Below are positions 1-7,521 of a DNA stretch of 64,000 bases, in pieces (the first letter of the stretch is position 1; each line of letters opens with the position of its first letter). The translations under genes and the position numbers were made by a program. Below the pieces are notes generated by a model. It did not search any database. It worked only from the letters and a program-made list of their open reading frames with translations, and was not told where the DNA came from. Source of the stretch: Achromobacter xylosoxidans (GTDB lineage: Bacteria > Pseudomonadota > Gammaproteobacteria > Burkholderiales > Burkholderiaceae_B). The stretch covers positions 1 through 64,000 of the forward strand of contig NZ_MTLG01000094.1 in NCBI RefSeq assembly GCF_002192695.1, read 5' to 3'.

Positions 1-4
1 CGGG

Positions 5-170
5 ATTCCGATGCTCGCCCCGGTGGGGCTGCGCTTCGGATCCCTCCGTCCGGCCACCGGCTCACGGCATCTGCCCATGAACGGGCCTGAAACCAATGCA
101 TTAGGCGACTCTCAGCCGAGGCTGCCCGGAGCCATCCGAAGCGCAGCCCCATTGGGGCGAGCATCGGAAT
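5..170. repeat. REP-like inverted repeat pair
   Basis: Two 37-base arms at 5-41 and 134-170 are reverse complements at 35 of 37 positions, separated by 92 bases. Each arm contains its own small GCCCC/GGGGC hairpin. The arms sit in the non-coding stretch before the first gene. This resembles paired extragenic palindromes; function is unknown. Confidence 0.7.
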
Positions 171-303
171 GGCGCAGGGCGGCCTCGGCGGCTACAGAAC
201 CCTGGCATCCGCAAGCTCGAAGCCCTGCCGCTCCGCCCCCCGAAAGTGCTTGCCTACAAGGGTTGTCAGGGCTTTCGATAGGATTTATTGCGAATTGTGA
301 CGT

Positions 304-309
304 TATAAT
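304..309 (+). promoter_or_regulatory. -10 box candidate for the dsbB pair
   Basis: A perfect TATAAT lies 46 bases upstream of the first start codon, in an AT-rich patch. No good -35 hexamer is visible at 16-18 bases spacing, so the assignment rests on the -10 alone. Confidence 0.4.
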
Positions 310-355
310 TCCCGGCTGCTTGCATGGGGACGTTCCCCAGAAAGGAGCTCCCAGC

Positions 356-514
356 ATGGTAATGATGTTGCCTTTCCTGACTGGCCTGATCGCGGTGTGG
401 TTCGGCATGCTAGGCCGGCGCCGCCCCTGCGTGACCTTCTGGCTGCTGACGCTGGCGCTGTTCGCCGCCTGGTGCCAGTACCACATGACCAGCCCGCTGG
501 CCTTGTCGTTCTGA
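356..514 (+). CDS. Small membrane protein, DUF5993-like
   Basis: A 52-residue protein with two hydrophobic segments (about residues 3-18 and 26-42) joined by an Arg-rich turn (GRRRP). It fits the small DUF5993-type membrane proteins that I recall being encoded just before DsbB-like genes. The ATG at 356 was chosen because AAAGGAG lies nine bases upstream; the open frame continues to position 11 but that part crosses the inverted repeats. It ends ten bases before the DsbB-like start, so the two are surely cotranscribed. A helper role for the DsbB-like protein is inference from adjacency only. Confidence 0.7.
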   Translation: MVMMLPFLTGLIAVWFGMLGRRRPCVTFWLLTLALFAAWCQYHMTSPLALSF

Positions 515-524
515 GGGCGGGGCG

Positions 525-1097
525 ATGATCTTCTCTCGCAATCCCGCGCGCGGCTCGCGCATCCTGAACGGCCTGGCGCTGCTGGGCGTCACCGGCGCCC
601 TGGGCATGGCCTTCTTCTGGCAGATCGCCTACGACGAGTTGCCTTGTCCGCTGTGCCTGTTGCAGCGCGTGGCGCTGTTGCTTGCGGGCGTGGGCTTTTT
701 GCTGAACATGCGGCTAGGGCCTTCGCCCATGCACTATGCGATGAGCATCGCGGCCGCATTGGGCGGCATGCTGGCCGCGGGCCGGCAGGTGCTGCTGCAC
801 ATCGCGCCGGGCGATCCGGGCTATGGCTCGCCGCTGCTGGGCCTGCACTTCTACACCTGGGCGTTCATCGCCTTTGCCGCCATTATCGTGTTCTGCGCGC
901 TGATGCTGACGATCGACCGCAAGTGGGGCGACAACATGCTGCGCAAGCCCGTGTCGGTGCTGGGCGTGCTGGTCATGGCCCTGTTTTTCCTGATGGCGCT
1001 GGCCAATGTGGGCAGCACCACGCTGGAGTGCGGTTTCGGGCCCTGCCCGGACAACCCCGCCAGCTATCAGTGGCTGGATTCCGCCGCCGCCACATAG
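525..1097 (+). CDS. Disulfide bond formation protein B family
   Basis: A 190-residue inner-membrane protein of the DsbB family, which reoxidises periplasmic thiol oxidases and passes electrons to quinone. Four to five hydrophobic segments are visible. The first redox pair is clear: C41-P-L-C44 just after the first membrane segment, followed by LLQR. The usual second periplasmic pair is not in the expected loop. Instead C169 and C174 lie near the C-terminus in ECGFGPC, and C124 lies inside a membrane segment. It is therefore a divergent DsbB/DsbI-like enzyme. It follows the small membrane protein by ten bases. Confidence 0.85.
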   Translation: MIFSRNPARGSRILNGLALLGVTGALGMAFFWQIAYDELPCPLCLLQRVALLLAGVGFLLNMRLGPSPMHYAMSIAAALGGMLAAGRQVLLHIAPGDPGYGSPLLGLHFYTWAFIAFAAIIVFCALMLTIDRKWGDNMLRKPVSVLGVLVMALFFLMALANVGSTTLECGFGPCPDNPASYQWLDSAAAT

Positions 1098-1201
1098 CCC
1101 CGCGCTCGCGCCGGGTAAAATACCGGGTTTCGCGGCATCCGTCCGCGGTCCTTTGACTTTCCGCGGCCTTGCGCCGCGGTCTCAACTCTACGACACCGGT
1201 T

Positions 1202-1723
1202 ATGACAGCCAAGACTTCCGCAGCGGCAGAGGCCACCCCCGTGGTGGGCGTGATTATGGGTTCTTCCAGCGATTGGGAGGTCATGAAGCACGCGGTCACC
1301 ATGCTGGAGGACTTCGGCGTTCCCCACGAGGCGCGCGTGATTTCCGCGCACCGCATGCCGCAGGACATGGCTGAGTACGGCGCCGAGGCGCATGCGCGCG
1401 GCCTGCGCGGCATCATCGCCGGCGCCGGCGGCGCGGCGCACCTGCCGGGCATGATGGCGGCGCTGACCGAAGTGCCGGTGTTCGGCGTGCCGGTGCCGTC
1501 CAAGTACCTGCGCGGCGAGGACTCGCTGCTGTCCATTGTGCAGATGCCCAAGGGCGTGCCGGTGGCCACGTTTGCGATCGGCGAAGCCGGCGCCGCCAAT
1601 GCGGCGCTGCACCTGATCGCCACCCTGGCGGGCACGGATGCCGGCTTGCACAAGAAACTGGTGGCGTTCCGCGCGCGCCAGACGCAAGCCGCGCGCGACA
1701 TGAAGGTTCCGCCCGAGGCCTGA
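1202..1723 (+). CDS. purE: N5-carboxyaminoimidazole ribonucleotide mutase
   Basis: PurE converts N5-CAIR to CAIR in de novo purine synthesis in the cytoplasm. The 173-residue protein carries the class I signature: GSSSDW (about 20-25) for phosphate binding, SAHRMP (48-53) with the catalytic His, and [11 protein letters not shown] (74-84). The ATG at 1202 was preferred to an upstream in-frame TTG at 1169 because the family starts shortly before the [11 protein letters not shown] strand. A TAAAAT -10-like sequence lies at 1116-1121. It ends five bases before purK, the standard purE-purK pair. Confidence 0.96.
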   Translation: MTAKTSAAAEATPVVGVIMGSSSDWEVMKHAVTMLEDFGVPHEARVISAHRMPQDMAEYGAEAHARGLRGIIAGAGGAAHLPGMMAALTEVPVFGVPVPSKYLRGEDSLLSIVQMPKGVPVATFAIGEAGAANAALHLIATLAGTDAGLHKKLVAFRARQTQAARDMKVPPEA

Positions 1724-1728
1724 TCAGA

Positions 1729-2919
1729 ATGACTCAATCGACTGCTTTCATGATTGCCCCCGGCGGCTGGCTGGGTTTGTTGGGCGGCGGCCAACTGGGC
1801 CGCATGTTCTGCCACGCGGCCCAGAGCCTGGGCTACAAGGTCGCGGTGCTGGATCCGGCCGCCGAATGCCCGGCGGGCATGGTGGCCGACCTGCACATCC
1901 AGGCGGCCTATGACGACGAGGCCGGCCTCGAGCGCCTGGCCCATGCCTGTCAGGCCGTCACCACCGAATTCGAGAACGTGCCCGCGGCCAGCCTGCGCAC
2001 GCTGGCCACGCGCTGCCGCGTCAGCCCGGCGGCCGACGCCGTGGCCATCGTGCAGGACCGCATCGCCGAAAAGACCTTCATCGCCGCGCAGGGCATCCCG
2101 GTGGCGCCGCACGCCGCCATCCGCAGCGAGGCCGACCTGCGCGCCGCGCCGCAGAACCTGTTCCCGGGCATCCTGAAAGTCGCCCGCCTGGGTTACGACG
2201 GCAAGGGCCAGGCCCGCATCGACACGCGCGAGGAAGCGCTGGCCGCCTTCGCCGAATTCGGCGGCGTGGCCTGCGTGCTGGAAGCGCTGATGCCGCTGGA
2301 TTACGAGATTTCCGTGGTCCTGGCGCGCGGCTTTGACGGCGCCAGCGTGGTGTTCCCGGTGGCGCGCAACGTGCACCGCGACGGCATCCTGGCGGTGTCG
2401 ACCGCCGCGCCCGTGCAGCAGGACGCGGCCCACGCCGAACGCCAGGCCCGCGCCACGCAGGCCGCGCAAGCGATCGCGCAGGGCCTGGGCTACCACGGCG
2501 TGCTGTGCGTGGAGTTTTTCGTGCTCAAGGATGGCAGCCTGATCGTCAACGAGATCGCGCCGCGTCCGCACAATAGCGGCCACTACACCATGGACGCCTG
2601 CCTGACCAGCCAGTTCGAGCAGCAGGCGCGCGCCATGGCTGGCCTGCCGCTGGGCGGATCCGATCTGCTGGCGCCCGCCGTCATGCTGAACATCCTGGGC
2701 GACATCTGGTATCCGTCGGCCACCGCCACGGCGCAGCGCGAACCCGATTGGGCCGCCGCGCTGGCCGTGCCCACCGCCAAGCTGCACCTGTACGGCAAGC
2801 GCGAAGCGCGCCGCGGCCGCAAGATGGGCCACATCACGATCGTGGCGCCTACCCTGCAGCAGGCCCGCGACGACGCCGCCCGCGTGGCGGCGGCGCTGGG
2901 CATGCAGGCTCCCGAGTAA
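1729..2919 (+). CDS. purK: N5-carboxyaminoimidazole ribonucleotide synthase
   Basis: PurK uses ATP and bicarbonate to carboxylate AIR to N5-CAIR, the substrate of PurE. The 396-residue ATP-grasp protein starts with a nucleotide-type motif GGGQLGRM (19-26), has EFENVP near residue 80, and ends the ATP-grasp fold with NEIAPRPHNSGH (about 274-285), which carries metal and substrate contacts. Length is normal for the family. It lies five bases after purE and twelve bases before tsaC, so the three probably share a transcript. Confidence 0.96.
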   Translation: MTQSTAFMIAPGGWLGLLGGGQLGRMFCHAAQSLGYKVAVLDPAAECPAGMVADLHIQAAYDDEAGLERLAHACQAVTTEFENVPAASLRTLATRCRVSPAADAVAIVQDRIAEKTFIAAQGIPVAPHAAIRSEADLRAAPQNLFPGILKVARLGYDGKGQARIDTREEALAAFAEFGGVACVLEALMPLDYEISVVLARGFDGASVVFPVARNVHRDGILAVSTAAPVQQDAAHAERQARATQAAQAIAQGLGYHGVLCVEFFVLKDGSLIVNEIAPRPHNSGHYTMDACLTSQFEQQARAMAGLPLGGSDLLAPAVMLNILGDIWYPSATATAQREPDWAAALAVPTAKLHLYGKREARRGRKMGHITIVAPTLQQARDDAARVAAALGMQAPE

Positions 2920-2931
2920 AGCGCGGACGCC

Positions 2932-3984
2932 ATGACTTCCTTGCCCCCGTCTGCTTCCGCCAGCGCCGCGGAGATCGCCCAGGCCGCGCAGCGCATGCTG
3001 GACGGCGAGTTGGCCGCATTCCCCACCGAGACCGTCTACGGCCTGGGCGCGGACGCGGAGAACCCGCAGGCGGTCGCCAAGATCTATGCCGCCAAGGGCC
3101 GGCCTTCCAACCATCCCGTCATCGTGCACATCGCGCCGCAAGGCGATTTGTCGTACTGGGCGGCGGAAGTGCCGCAAGAGGCGCGCCTGTTGATCGACGC
3201 GTTCTGGCCCGGTCCGCTTACGCTGATCCTCAAGCGCGCGCCGCACATCGTCGACACGGTCAGCGGCGGCCAGGACAGCATCGGCATCCGCTGCCCCTCG
3301 CATCCGGTGGCGCAGGCGCTGCTGGCGGCGTTTGCCGCGGGCAAGCCTAACGGGCAGGGCGGCGTCGCGGCGCCGTCGGCCAACAAGTTCGGCCAGGTGT
3401 CGCCGACGCGCGCCGAGCACGTGCGCAGCGAGTTCCCCGAGGAAGTCGCGGCCGGCATGCCGGTGCTGGAAGGCGGCGCTTCGGATGTAGGCATCGAATC
3501 CACCATCCTCGACCTGTCGCGCCTGGACCGCGGCGCCGGCCCCGTGCTGCTGCGTCCCGGCCACATCAGCGCCGCGCAGATCGAAGCGGTGCTGGGCGTG
3601 CAGGTCTTCGCGCCCGACGCCGCCGCGCCGCGCGCCTCGGGCACGCTGAAGGCGCACTACGCGCCGCGCACGGCACTGGAGCTGGCCTCGGACGCGCGCC
3701 TGCGGGACGTGGTGCAGGGGCAGGGCCTGCCCGAGGGCAAGGTCGTGGTGGTCGCCTACGGCGATCGGCCCGATGCGCTCGACGGGCGGGTGCAGTGGCA
3801 GGGCGTGCCCGCCGATCCGGCGCGCTATGCGCAGGCGCTCTACGGGCTGTTGCGCGACCTGGACAAGCAGGGCTACGCCCGCATCATTGTGCAGGCGCCG
3901 CCTGCCACCGATGACTGGCACGCGGTCAACGACCGCATCGGCCGCGCCGCCGCCGCCTTCACGCTGGACACGACGGATCTGTGA
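2932..3984 (+). CDS. tsaC: L-threonylcarbamoyladenylate synthase
   Basis: This Sua5/YrdC enzyme makes L-threonylcarbamoyl-AMP from threonine, bicarbonate and ATP, the first step of the t6A modification of tRNAs reading ANN codons. The 350-residue length shows the long Sua5 form: a YrdC domain (about 15-205, with ETVYGLGADA and PSANKFGQVSPT) and a C-terminal Sua5 domain (about 215-345). Many bacteria carry only the short TsaC form. It follows purK by twelve bases. Its stop codon sits inside a perfect 18-bp palindrome shared with the convergent iclR-type gene. Confidence 0.93.
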   Translation: MTSLPPSASASAAEIAQAAQRMLDGELAAFPTETVYGLGADAENPQAVAKIYAAKGRPSNHPVIVHIAPQGDLSYWAAEVPQEARLLIDAFWPGPLTLILKRAPHIVDTVSGGQDSIGIRCPSHPVAQALLAAFAAGKPNGQGGVAAPSANKFGQVSPTRAEHVRSEFPEEVAAGMPVLEGGASDVGIESTILDLSRLDRGAGPVLLRPGHISAAQIEAVLGVQVFAPDAAAPRASGTLKAHYAPRTALELASDARLRDVVQGQGLPEGKVVVVAYGDRPDALDGRVQWQGVPADPARYAQALYGLLRDLDKQGYARIIVQAPPATDDWHAVNDRIGRAAAAFTLDTTDL

Positions 3985-3998
3985 GGCTCGAGCCTCAC
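3981..3998. terminator. Perfect palindrome between convergent genes
   Basis: GTGAGGCTCGAGCCTCAC is a perfect 18-bp palindrome. It contains the TGA of tsaC (3982-3984) and, on the other strand, the TGA of the IclR gene (3995-3997) in mirror positions. No T-tract follows on either side, so classic intrinsic termination is unlikely. It may be a transcription pause or a binding site. Confidence 0.45.
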
Positions 3999-4822
3999 GC
4001 CGCCAGGAACTCCCCGATCCGCTCCACCGCCTGCCGTAACGGCGGCAGGAAATCTTCCGTCAGCCGGTTCAGCGGCACCCGCGCCGCCTTGACGCTGACG
4101 TTGACCGCGCCGCAGGCCTTGCCGCTGGCCGAGCGCACCGCCACGGAAATGGCGCGCACGTTCAGTTCCAGCTCCTGGTCGACGACGGCGTAGTCCTGCT
4201 CGCGGATGCGGGCGAGTTCCGCGCGCAGCCCGTCTTCGGAGACGATCGTGAATTCGGTGTACGGCTGCAGCTCGGTCGCGGCGAAGTAGCGGGCCAGCGC
4301 CGGTTCCGGCAACTGCGCCAGCAGCACCCGGCCGATGGAGGTGCAATACGCCGGCAGCCTGCTGCCCAGCCCCATCGAGGTCGCCAGCAGGCGGGTGACC
4401 TCGGAGCGCGCCAGGTACAGCATTTCGTGGCTTTCCATGATGGCCAGCGCGCAGGTTTCGTTGATCGTGGCGCTCAGTTCTTCCAGCACCGGCTGCGCCA
4501 GCGAGACGAAGGGCGTGGACGAGAAATAGGCGTAGCCCAGGCCCAGGATGCGCGGGGTCAGCACATAGAGCCTGCCCTGCTGTTCGGCGATGCCCAGCAG
4601 GATCAGCGTGTGCAGGCAGCGCTGCACCACGGCGCGCGGCAGGCCGGCGCGGCGGCTCAGTTCGGCTGCGGTCTGCGGATGGCGGCGCGTGCCGAAGGCG
4701 CGGATCACATGCAGGCCGCGCGCCAGCGTCAGCATGTAGTCCGGATCGCCGCGCAGCTGGTCGGGGTGATCTTCCGCCGCGAGCGGCGCGGCATAGCCGG
4801 GCGGGGGAAGATTGGGCCGCAT
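3995..4822 (-). CDS. IclR-family regulator, PcaR-like
   Basis: A 275-residue regulator with an N-terminal winged helix-turn-helix (about 30-90; QTAAELSRRAGLPRAVVQR) and a C-terminal IclR effector domain with AYCTSIGRVLLA. PcaR/PobR-type IclR proteins control 3-oxoadipate pathway genes, often binding 3-oxoadipate. It is the last gene of a minus-strand unit, with its ATG overlapping the pcaJ stop as TGATG, so it is translated with the CoA-transferase genes it probably regulates. The effector is inferred from context, not visible in the sequence. Confidence 0.85.
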   Translation of the reverse strand: MRPNLPPPGYAAPLAAEDHPDQLRGDPDYMLTLARGLHVIRAFGTRRHPQTAAELSRRAGLPRAVVQRCLHTLILLGIAEQQGRLYVLTPRILGLGYAYFSSTPFVSLAQPVLEELSATINETCALAIMESHEMLYLARSEVTRLLATSMGLGSRLPAYCTSIGRVLLAQLPEPALARYFAATELQPYTEFTIVSEDGLRAELARIREQDYAVVDQELELNVRAISVAVRSASGKACGAVNVSVKAARVPLNRLTEDFLPPLRQAVERIGEFLAA

Positions 4823-5463
4823 CAGGCTGCGCGCAGTGGCGCGCCGGTGCGCGCCTGTAGGGCTGAGAGGGTCATGCCGTCGATCATATCCCGAACCAGC
4901 AGCCCGCCAGGCGTGACCTCGATGACGGCCAGGTCGGTATAGATGCGGTCCACCACGCCGGCGCCCGTCAGCGGATAGGTGCAGCGGTCGACGATCTTGG
5001 GTTCGCCGCTTTTGCTGTTGTGTTCCATCATGATGTAGACGCTGCGCGCGCCCACCGCCAGGTCCATGGCGCCGCCCACGGCCGGCGCTTCTCCCGGCTT
5101 GGCCAGCGACCAGTTGGCCAGGTCGCCGTTGGCGGCGACCTGCATGCCGCCCATGACGCAGATGTCCAGATGGCCGCCGCGCATCATCGCGAACGAATCC
5201 GCATGATGAAAGTACGCGCCGCCCTCGAGCAGGGTCACGGGCTGCTTGCCGGCGTTGATCAGGTCCAGGTTGATGTCGGCCTCGGCGGGCGGCGGGCCCA
5301 TGCCCAGGATGCCGTTTTCGCTGTGCAGCACGATCTCGCGGCCGGCCGGCAGGTGGGCGGCCACCAGCACCGGCATGCCGATGCCCAGGTTGACATAGCT
5401 GCCGTCGGGTATGTCCTGGGCCAGGCGGCGCGCCATGGCTTCGCGGGTCAGGGGTTGGAACAT
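4822..5463 (-). CDS. pcaJ: 3-oxoadipate CoA-transferase subunit B
   Basis: The beta subunit of the heterodimeric enzyme that moves CoA from succinyl-CoA to 3-oxoadipate, feeding 3-oxoadipyl-CoA to thiolysis. The 213-residue protein has the catalytic motif SENGILGMG with Glu49, and FHHADSFAMMRGGHLDICVMG (in two adjoining parts, about 129-149) typical of PcaJ. It follows pcaI by 27 bases and overlaps the IclR gene. A succinyl-CoA:acetoacetate transferase is the main alternative, but the PcaI/PcaJ-type wording of the motifs and the IclR neighbour favour the 3-oxoadipate role. Confidence 0.88.
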   Translation of the reverse strand: MFQPLTREAMARRLAQDIPDGSYVNLGIGMPVLVAAHLPAGREIVLHSENGILGMGPPPAEADINLDLINAGKQPVTLLEGGAYFHHADSFAMMRGGHLDICVMGGMQVAANGDLANWSLAKPGEAPAVGGAMDLAVGARSVYIMMEHNSKSGEPKIVDRCTYPLTGAGVVDRIYTDLAVIEVTPGGLLVRDMIDGMTLSALQARTGAPLRAA

Positions 5464-5490
5464 GCGGATTCCTTTGCGGTTCGGCCAGCC

Positions 5491-6171
5491 CTAGCTGGAA
5501 AAGGCGGCGTTGGCGACCTGGGTGACGCGCTTGACGAAGATGCCCGGCGTCACCACGGCTTCGGGCGAGAGCTCGCCCAGCGCGACCTTGGCGCGCACCT
5601 GCACGATGGCGGTCTTGGCCGCCATGCACATGACGGGCCCGAAGTTGCGCGCGCTCTTGTTGTAGGTGAGGTTGCCCCAGCGGTCGGCCAGGTCGGCCTT
5701 CACCAGCGCGAAGTCGCCGTGCAAGGGGTGTTCGAAGACGTGGCCGCGGCCGTCGATCATGCGCGTTTCCTTCCCGCGCGCCAGCTCGGTGCCGTAGGCC
5801 GTGGGCGTGTAGAACCCGCCCAGGCCGGCGCCCGCCGCCCGCAGGCGTTCGGCGATGGTGCCTTGCGGCACGCATTCCAGTTCGATGCGGCCCTGGCGGT
5901 AGAACTCGTCGAAGACCCAGGAGTGCGAGGCCTTCGGAAACGAGCAGATCACCTTGCGCACGCGGCCAGCCTTGATCAGCGCGGCCAGGCCGGTTTCGTG
6001 GTTGCCGGCGTTGTTGCTGACCACGGTGAGTTCGCGCGCGCCCTGCGCGATCAGCGCGTGGATCAGTTCGGTGGGCATGCCGGCGCCGCCGAAGCCGCTG
6101 ATCAGCACGGTGGCGCCGTCGTGGACGTCCGCGACGGCTGTTTCTGGGGTGTCGTAGAACTTGTCGATCAT
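5491..6171 (-). CDS. pcaI: 3-oxoadipate CoA-transferase subunit A
   Basis: The alpha subunit of the CoA-transferase, 226 residues. It carries the CoA-binding glycine motif SGFGGAGMPTELI (25-37) and the family block ARNFGPVMCMAAKTAIV, both close to PcaI. It pairs with pcaJ downstream. The gene lies 18 bases after the Bug-protein stop, which suggests uptake and catabolism of one substrate class in a single operon. Lipid ketone-body metabolism (ScoA) is a less likely alternative. Confidence 0.88.
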   Translation of the reverse strand: MIDKFYDTPETAVADVHDGATVLISGFGGAGMPTELIHALIAQGARELTVVSNNAGNHETGLAALIKAGRVRKVICSFPKASHSWVFDEFYRQGRIELECVPQGTIAERLRAAGAGLGGFYTPTAYGTELARGKETRMIDGRGHVFEHPLHGDFALVKADLADRWGNLTYNKSARNFGPVMCMAAKTAIVQVRAKVALGELSPEAVVTPGIFVKRVTQVANAAFSS

Positions 6172-6189
6172 GGCGGGGCTCCTGCGCGC

Positions 6190-7188
6190 TCAGTCCACGG
6201 TGATGCGCGCCTGCTTGATGATCCCGGCGTAGCGGGTCGAGTCCGTCTTCATCAGCTCGGCGAATTGCGCGGTGGTGCCGCTGGCCGGCAGAAAGCCCGC
6301 GTCCAGGAATTTCTGCCTGACGTCGGGTTCCTTGACGATCTCGCTGATCTCGCGCGCCATGCGGTCCACGATAGCCGCGGGCGTGCCGGCCGGCGCCATC
6401 AGCCCGGCCCACGAGCCGGTGACGAAGCCGGGCAGGCCGGCTTCCTCCATGGTCGGGATCGAAGGCTCGGTCGGCCAGCGCGCCTTGCCGGTGAATGCCA
6501 AGGCCTTCAGCCGGTTCTGTTTGACGTACTGCATGGGCACGAGGATCGGGTCGAACACCATGGATACCCGGCCGCCCAGCAGGTCGGCCAGGATGGGCGC
6601 GCTGCCCTTGTAGGCCACGTGCGTCATCGTGATCTTGCTTTGCAGCGCGAAGTCGGCGCCGGTCAGGTGCGCGCTGGAACCGTTGCCGCTGGAGGCGTAG
6701 GTGAGCTTGTCCGGATTCTTGCGGGCATAGTCGACCAGTTCGGCCACCGTCTTCACGGGAATGTCCTGGGCCACGAACAGGAACAGGGGCAGGTCCGCCA
6801 TCTGCACCACCGGCGTCAGGTCGGCGGGTTTGTAGCCCAGCTTGTACAGGTGGAAATTGATGATGTAGGCCGGAAGAATGGACAGGAAGGTGTAGCCGTC
6901 CGGCTCGGCCTTCGCCGCGATGGCCGAGCCCACGCTGCTGTTGGCGCCGGGGCGGTTCTCGATGATGATGGTCTGCTTCAGGCGCGGGCCGAGCTTGTCC
7001 ATCACGATGCGGGTGACGATGTCGGTCGAGCCGCCGGGCGTGTACGGCACGATGATCTTGATCGGCTTGCTGGGCCAGTCATCCGCCGCATGGACGGCGC
7101 CGGCCGCCAGCCCGGCCGCGGCCAGGGTCGCGCCCAGCAGGGTTTTGAGAGTGCTGCGGCGGGACGGCAAAGTGCTTGCATATGCCAT
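6190..7188 (-). CDS. Bug-family solute-binding protein
   Basis: A 332-residue periplasmic protein of the Bug/TctC family, which capture carboxylates for tripartite tricarboxylate transporters or for sensing. It has an N-terminal signal with a twin-arginine-like start (SRRSTLKTLLG, then a hydrophobic run and AVHAA cleavage region near 34). The body begins with WPSKPIKIIVPYTPGGSTD, the family hallmark. No TctAB membrane genes lie nearby, as is usual for Bug proteins in Alcaligenaceae. First gene of the pcaIJ-iclR unit; the ligand may be an aromatic or dicarboxylic acid. Confidence 0.92.
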   Translation of the reverse strand: MAYASTLPSRRSTLKTLLGATLAAAGLAAGAVHAADDWPSKPIKIIVPYTPGGSTDIVTRIVMDKLGPRLKQTIIIENRPGANSSVGSAIAAKAEPDGYTFLSILPAYIINFHLYKLGYKPADLTPVVQMADLPLFLFVAQDIPVKTVAELVDYARKNPDKLTYASSGNGSSAHLTGADFALQSKITMTHVAYKGSAPILADLLGGRVSMVFDPILVPMQYVKQNRLKALAFTGKARWPTEPSIPTMEEAGLPGFVTGSWAGLMAPAGTPAAIVDRMAREISEIVKEPDVRQKFLDAGFLPASGTTAQFAELMKTDSTRYAGIIKQARITVD

Positions 7189-7521
7189 GGGTTGGTCTCC
7201 TCCATGAGTCGGCCGCTGGCGAGAGCGCGGCCGTTATTGTCGGGATTGCGGCGCCGGCAGCGGCGGGCCCGGGACGCGAAAAAAAGTATGGCATCAGGGC
7301 CTGCGGGGATCACGGCTTGGCGAGCGGATAAAGTTCGGTGACCGGACAGCTCTGCAATCTGTTGGAACGGCGGCCTGCCTGCGGGTTTCCACTAGGCGCC
7401 TTCGCGTTGTTCACGCCGTGGACATGGCTTAATCTGGCGGCCGGCCCAGTAAGGCAGGGCTCGGTTTCAACCGCAGCCGGCTTACAAGCCGGCGCGGGCA
7501 TCCATCTCAGGAGAAGCGATC
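7189..7521. other. Divergent spacer between Bug operon and aapJ-like gene
   Basis: No gene is convincing here. On the minus strand an A/T run with a CATACT -10-like sequence (7285-7290) could serve the Bug operon. On the plus side a perfect 8-bp stem with a two-base centre (7476-7493) sits 28 bases before the next ATG. Ribosome site AGGAGA precedes that ATG. Confidence 0.4.
7476..7493 (+). promoter_or_regulatory. Perfect small inverted repeat in the aapJ-like leader
   Basis: GCCGGCTTACAAGCCGGC forms an 8-bp stem with a two-base centre, 28 bases before the start codon at 7522. It could be an operator or a leader hairpin. There is no T-tract, so it is not an intrinsic terminator. Confidence 0.4.

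Larger units (their letters stand above)
1..355. other. Non-coding stretch before the small membrane protein
   Basis: Apart from the inverted repeat pair I see no gene here. An open frame runs in from position 11 into the small membrane protein, but its first part has no recognisable domain. A TATAAT -10 candidate lies at 304-309, in the only AT-rich part of the stretch, and a ribosome site AAAGGAG at 341-347 serves the ATG at 356. No convincing -35 box was found. Confidence 0.5.

Noticed and set aside
973..3921. Very long minus-strand open frame opposite purE, purK and tsaC
   Set aside because: It is low-complexity, rich in Arg, Gly, His and Ala, has no domain, and lies antisense to three certain genes; GC-rich codon use opens such frames.
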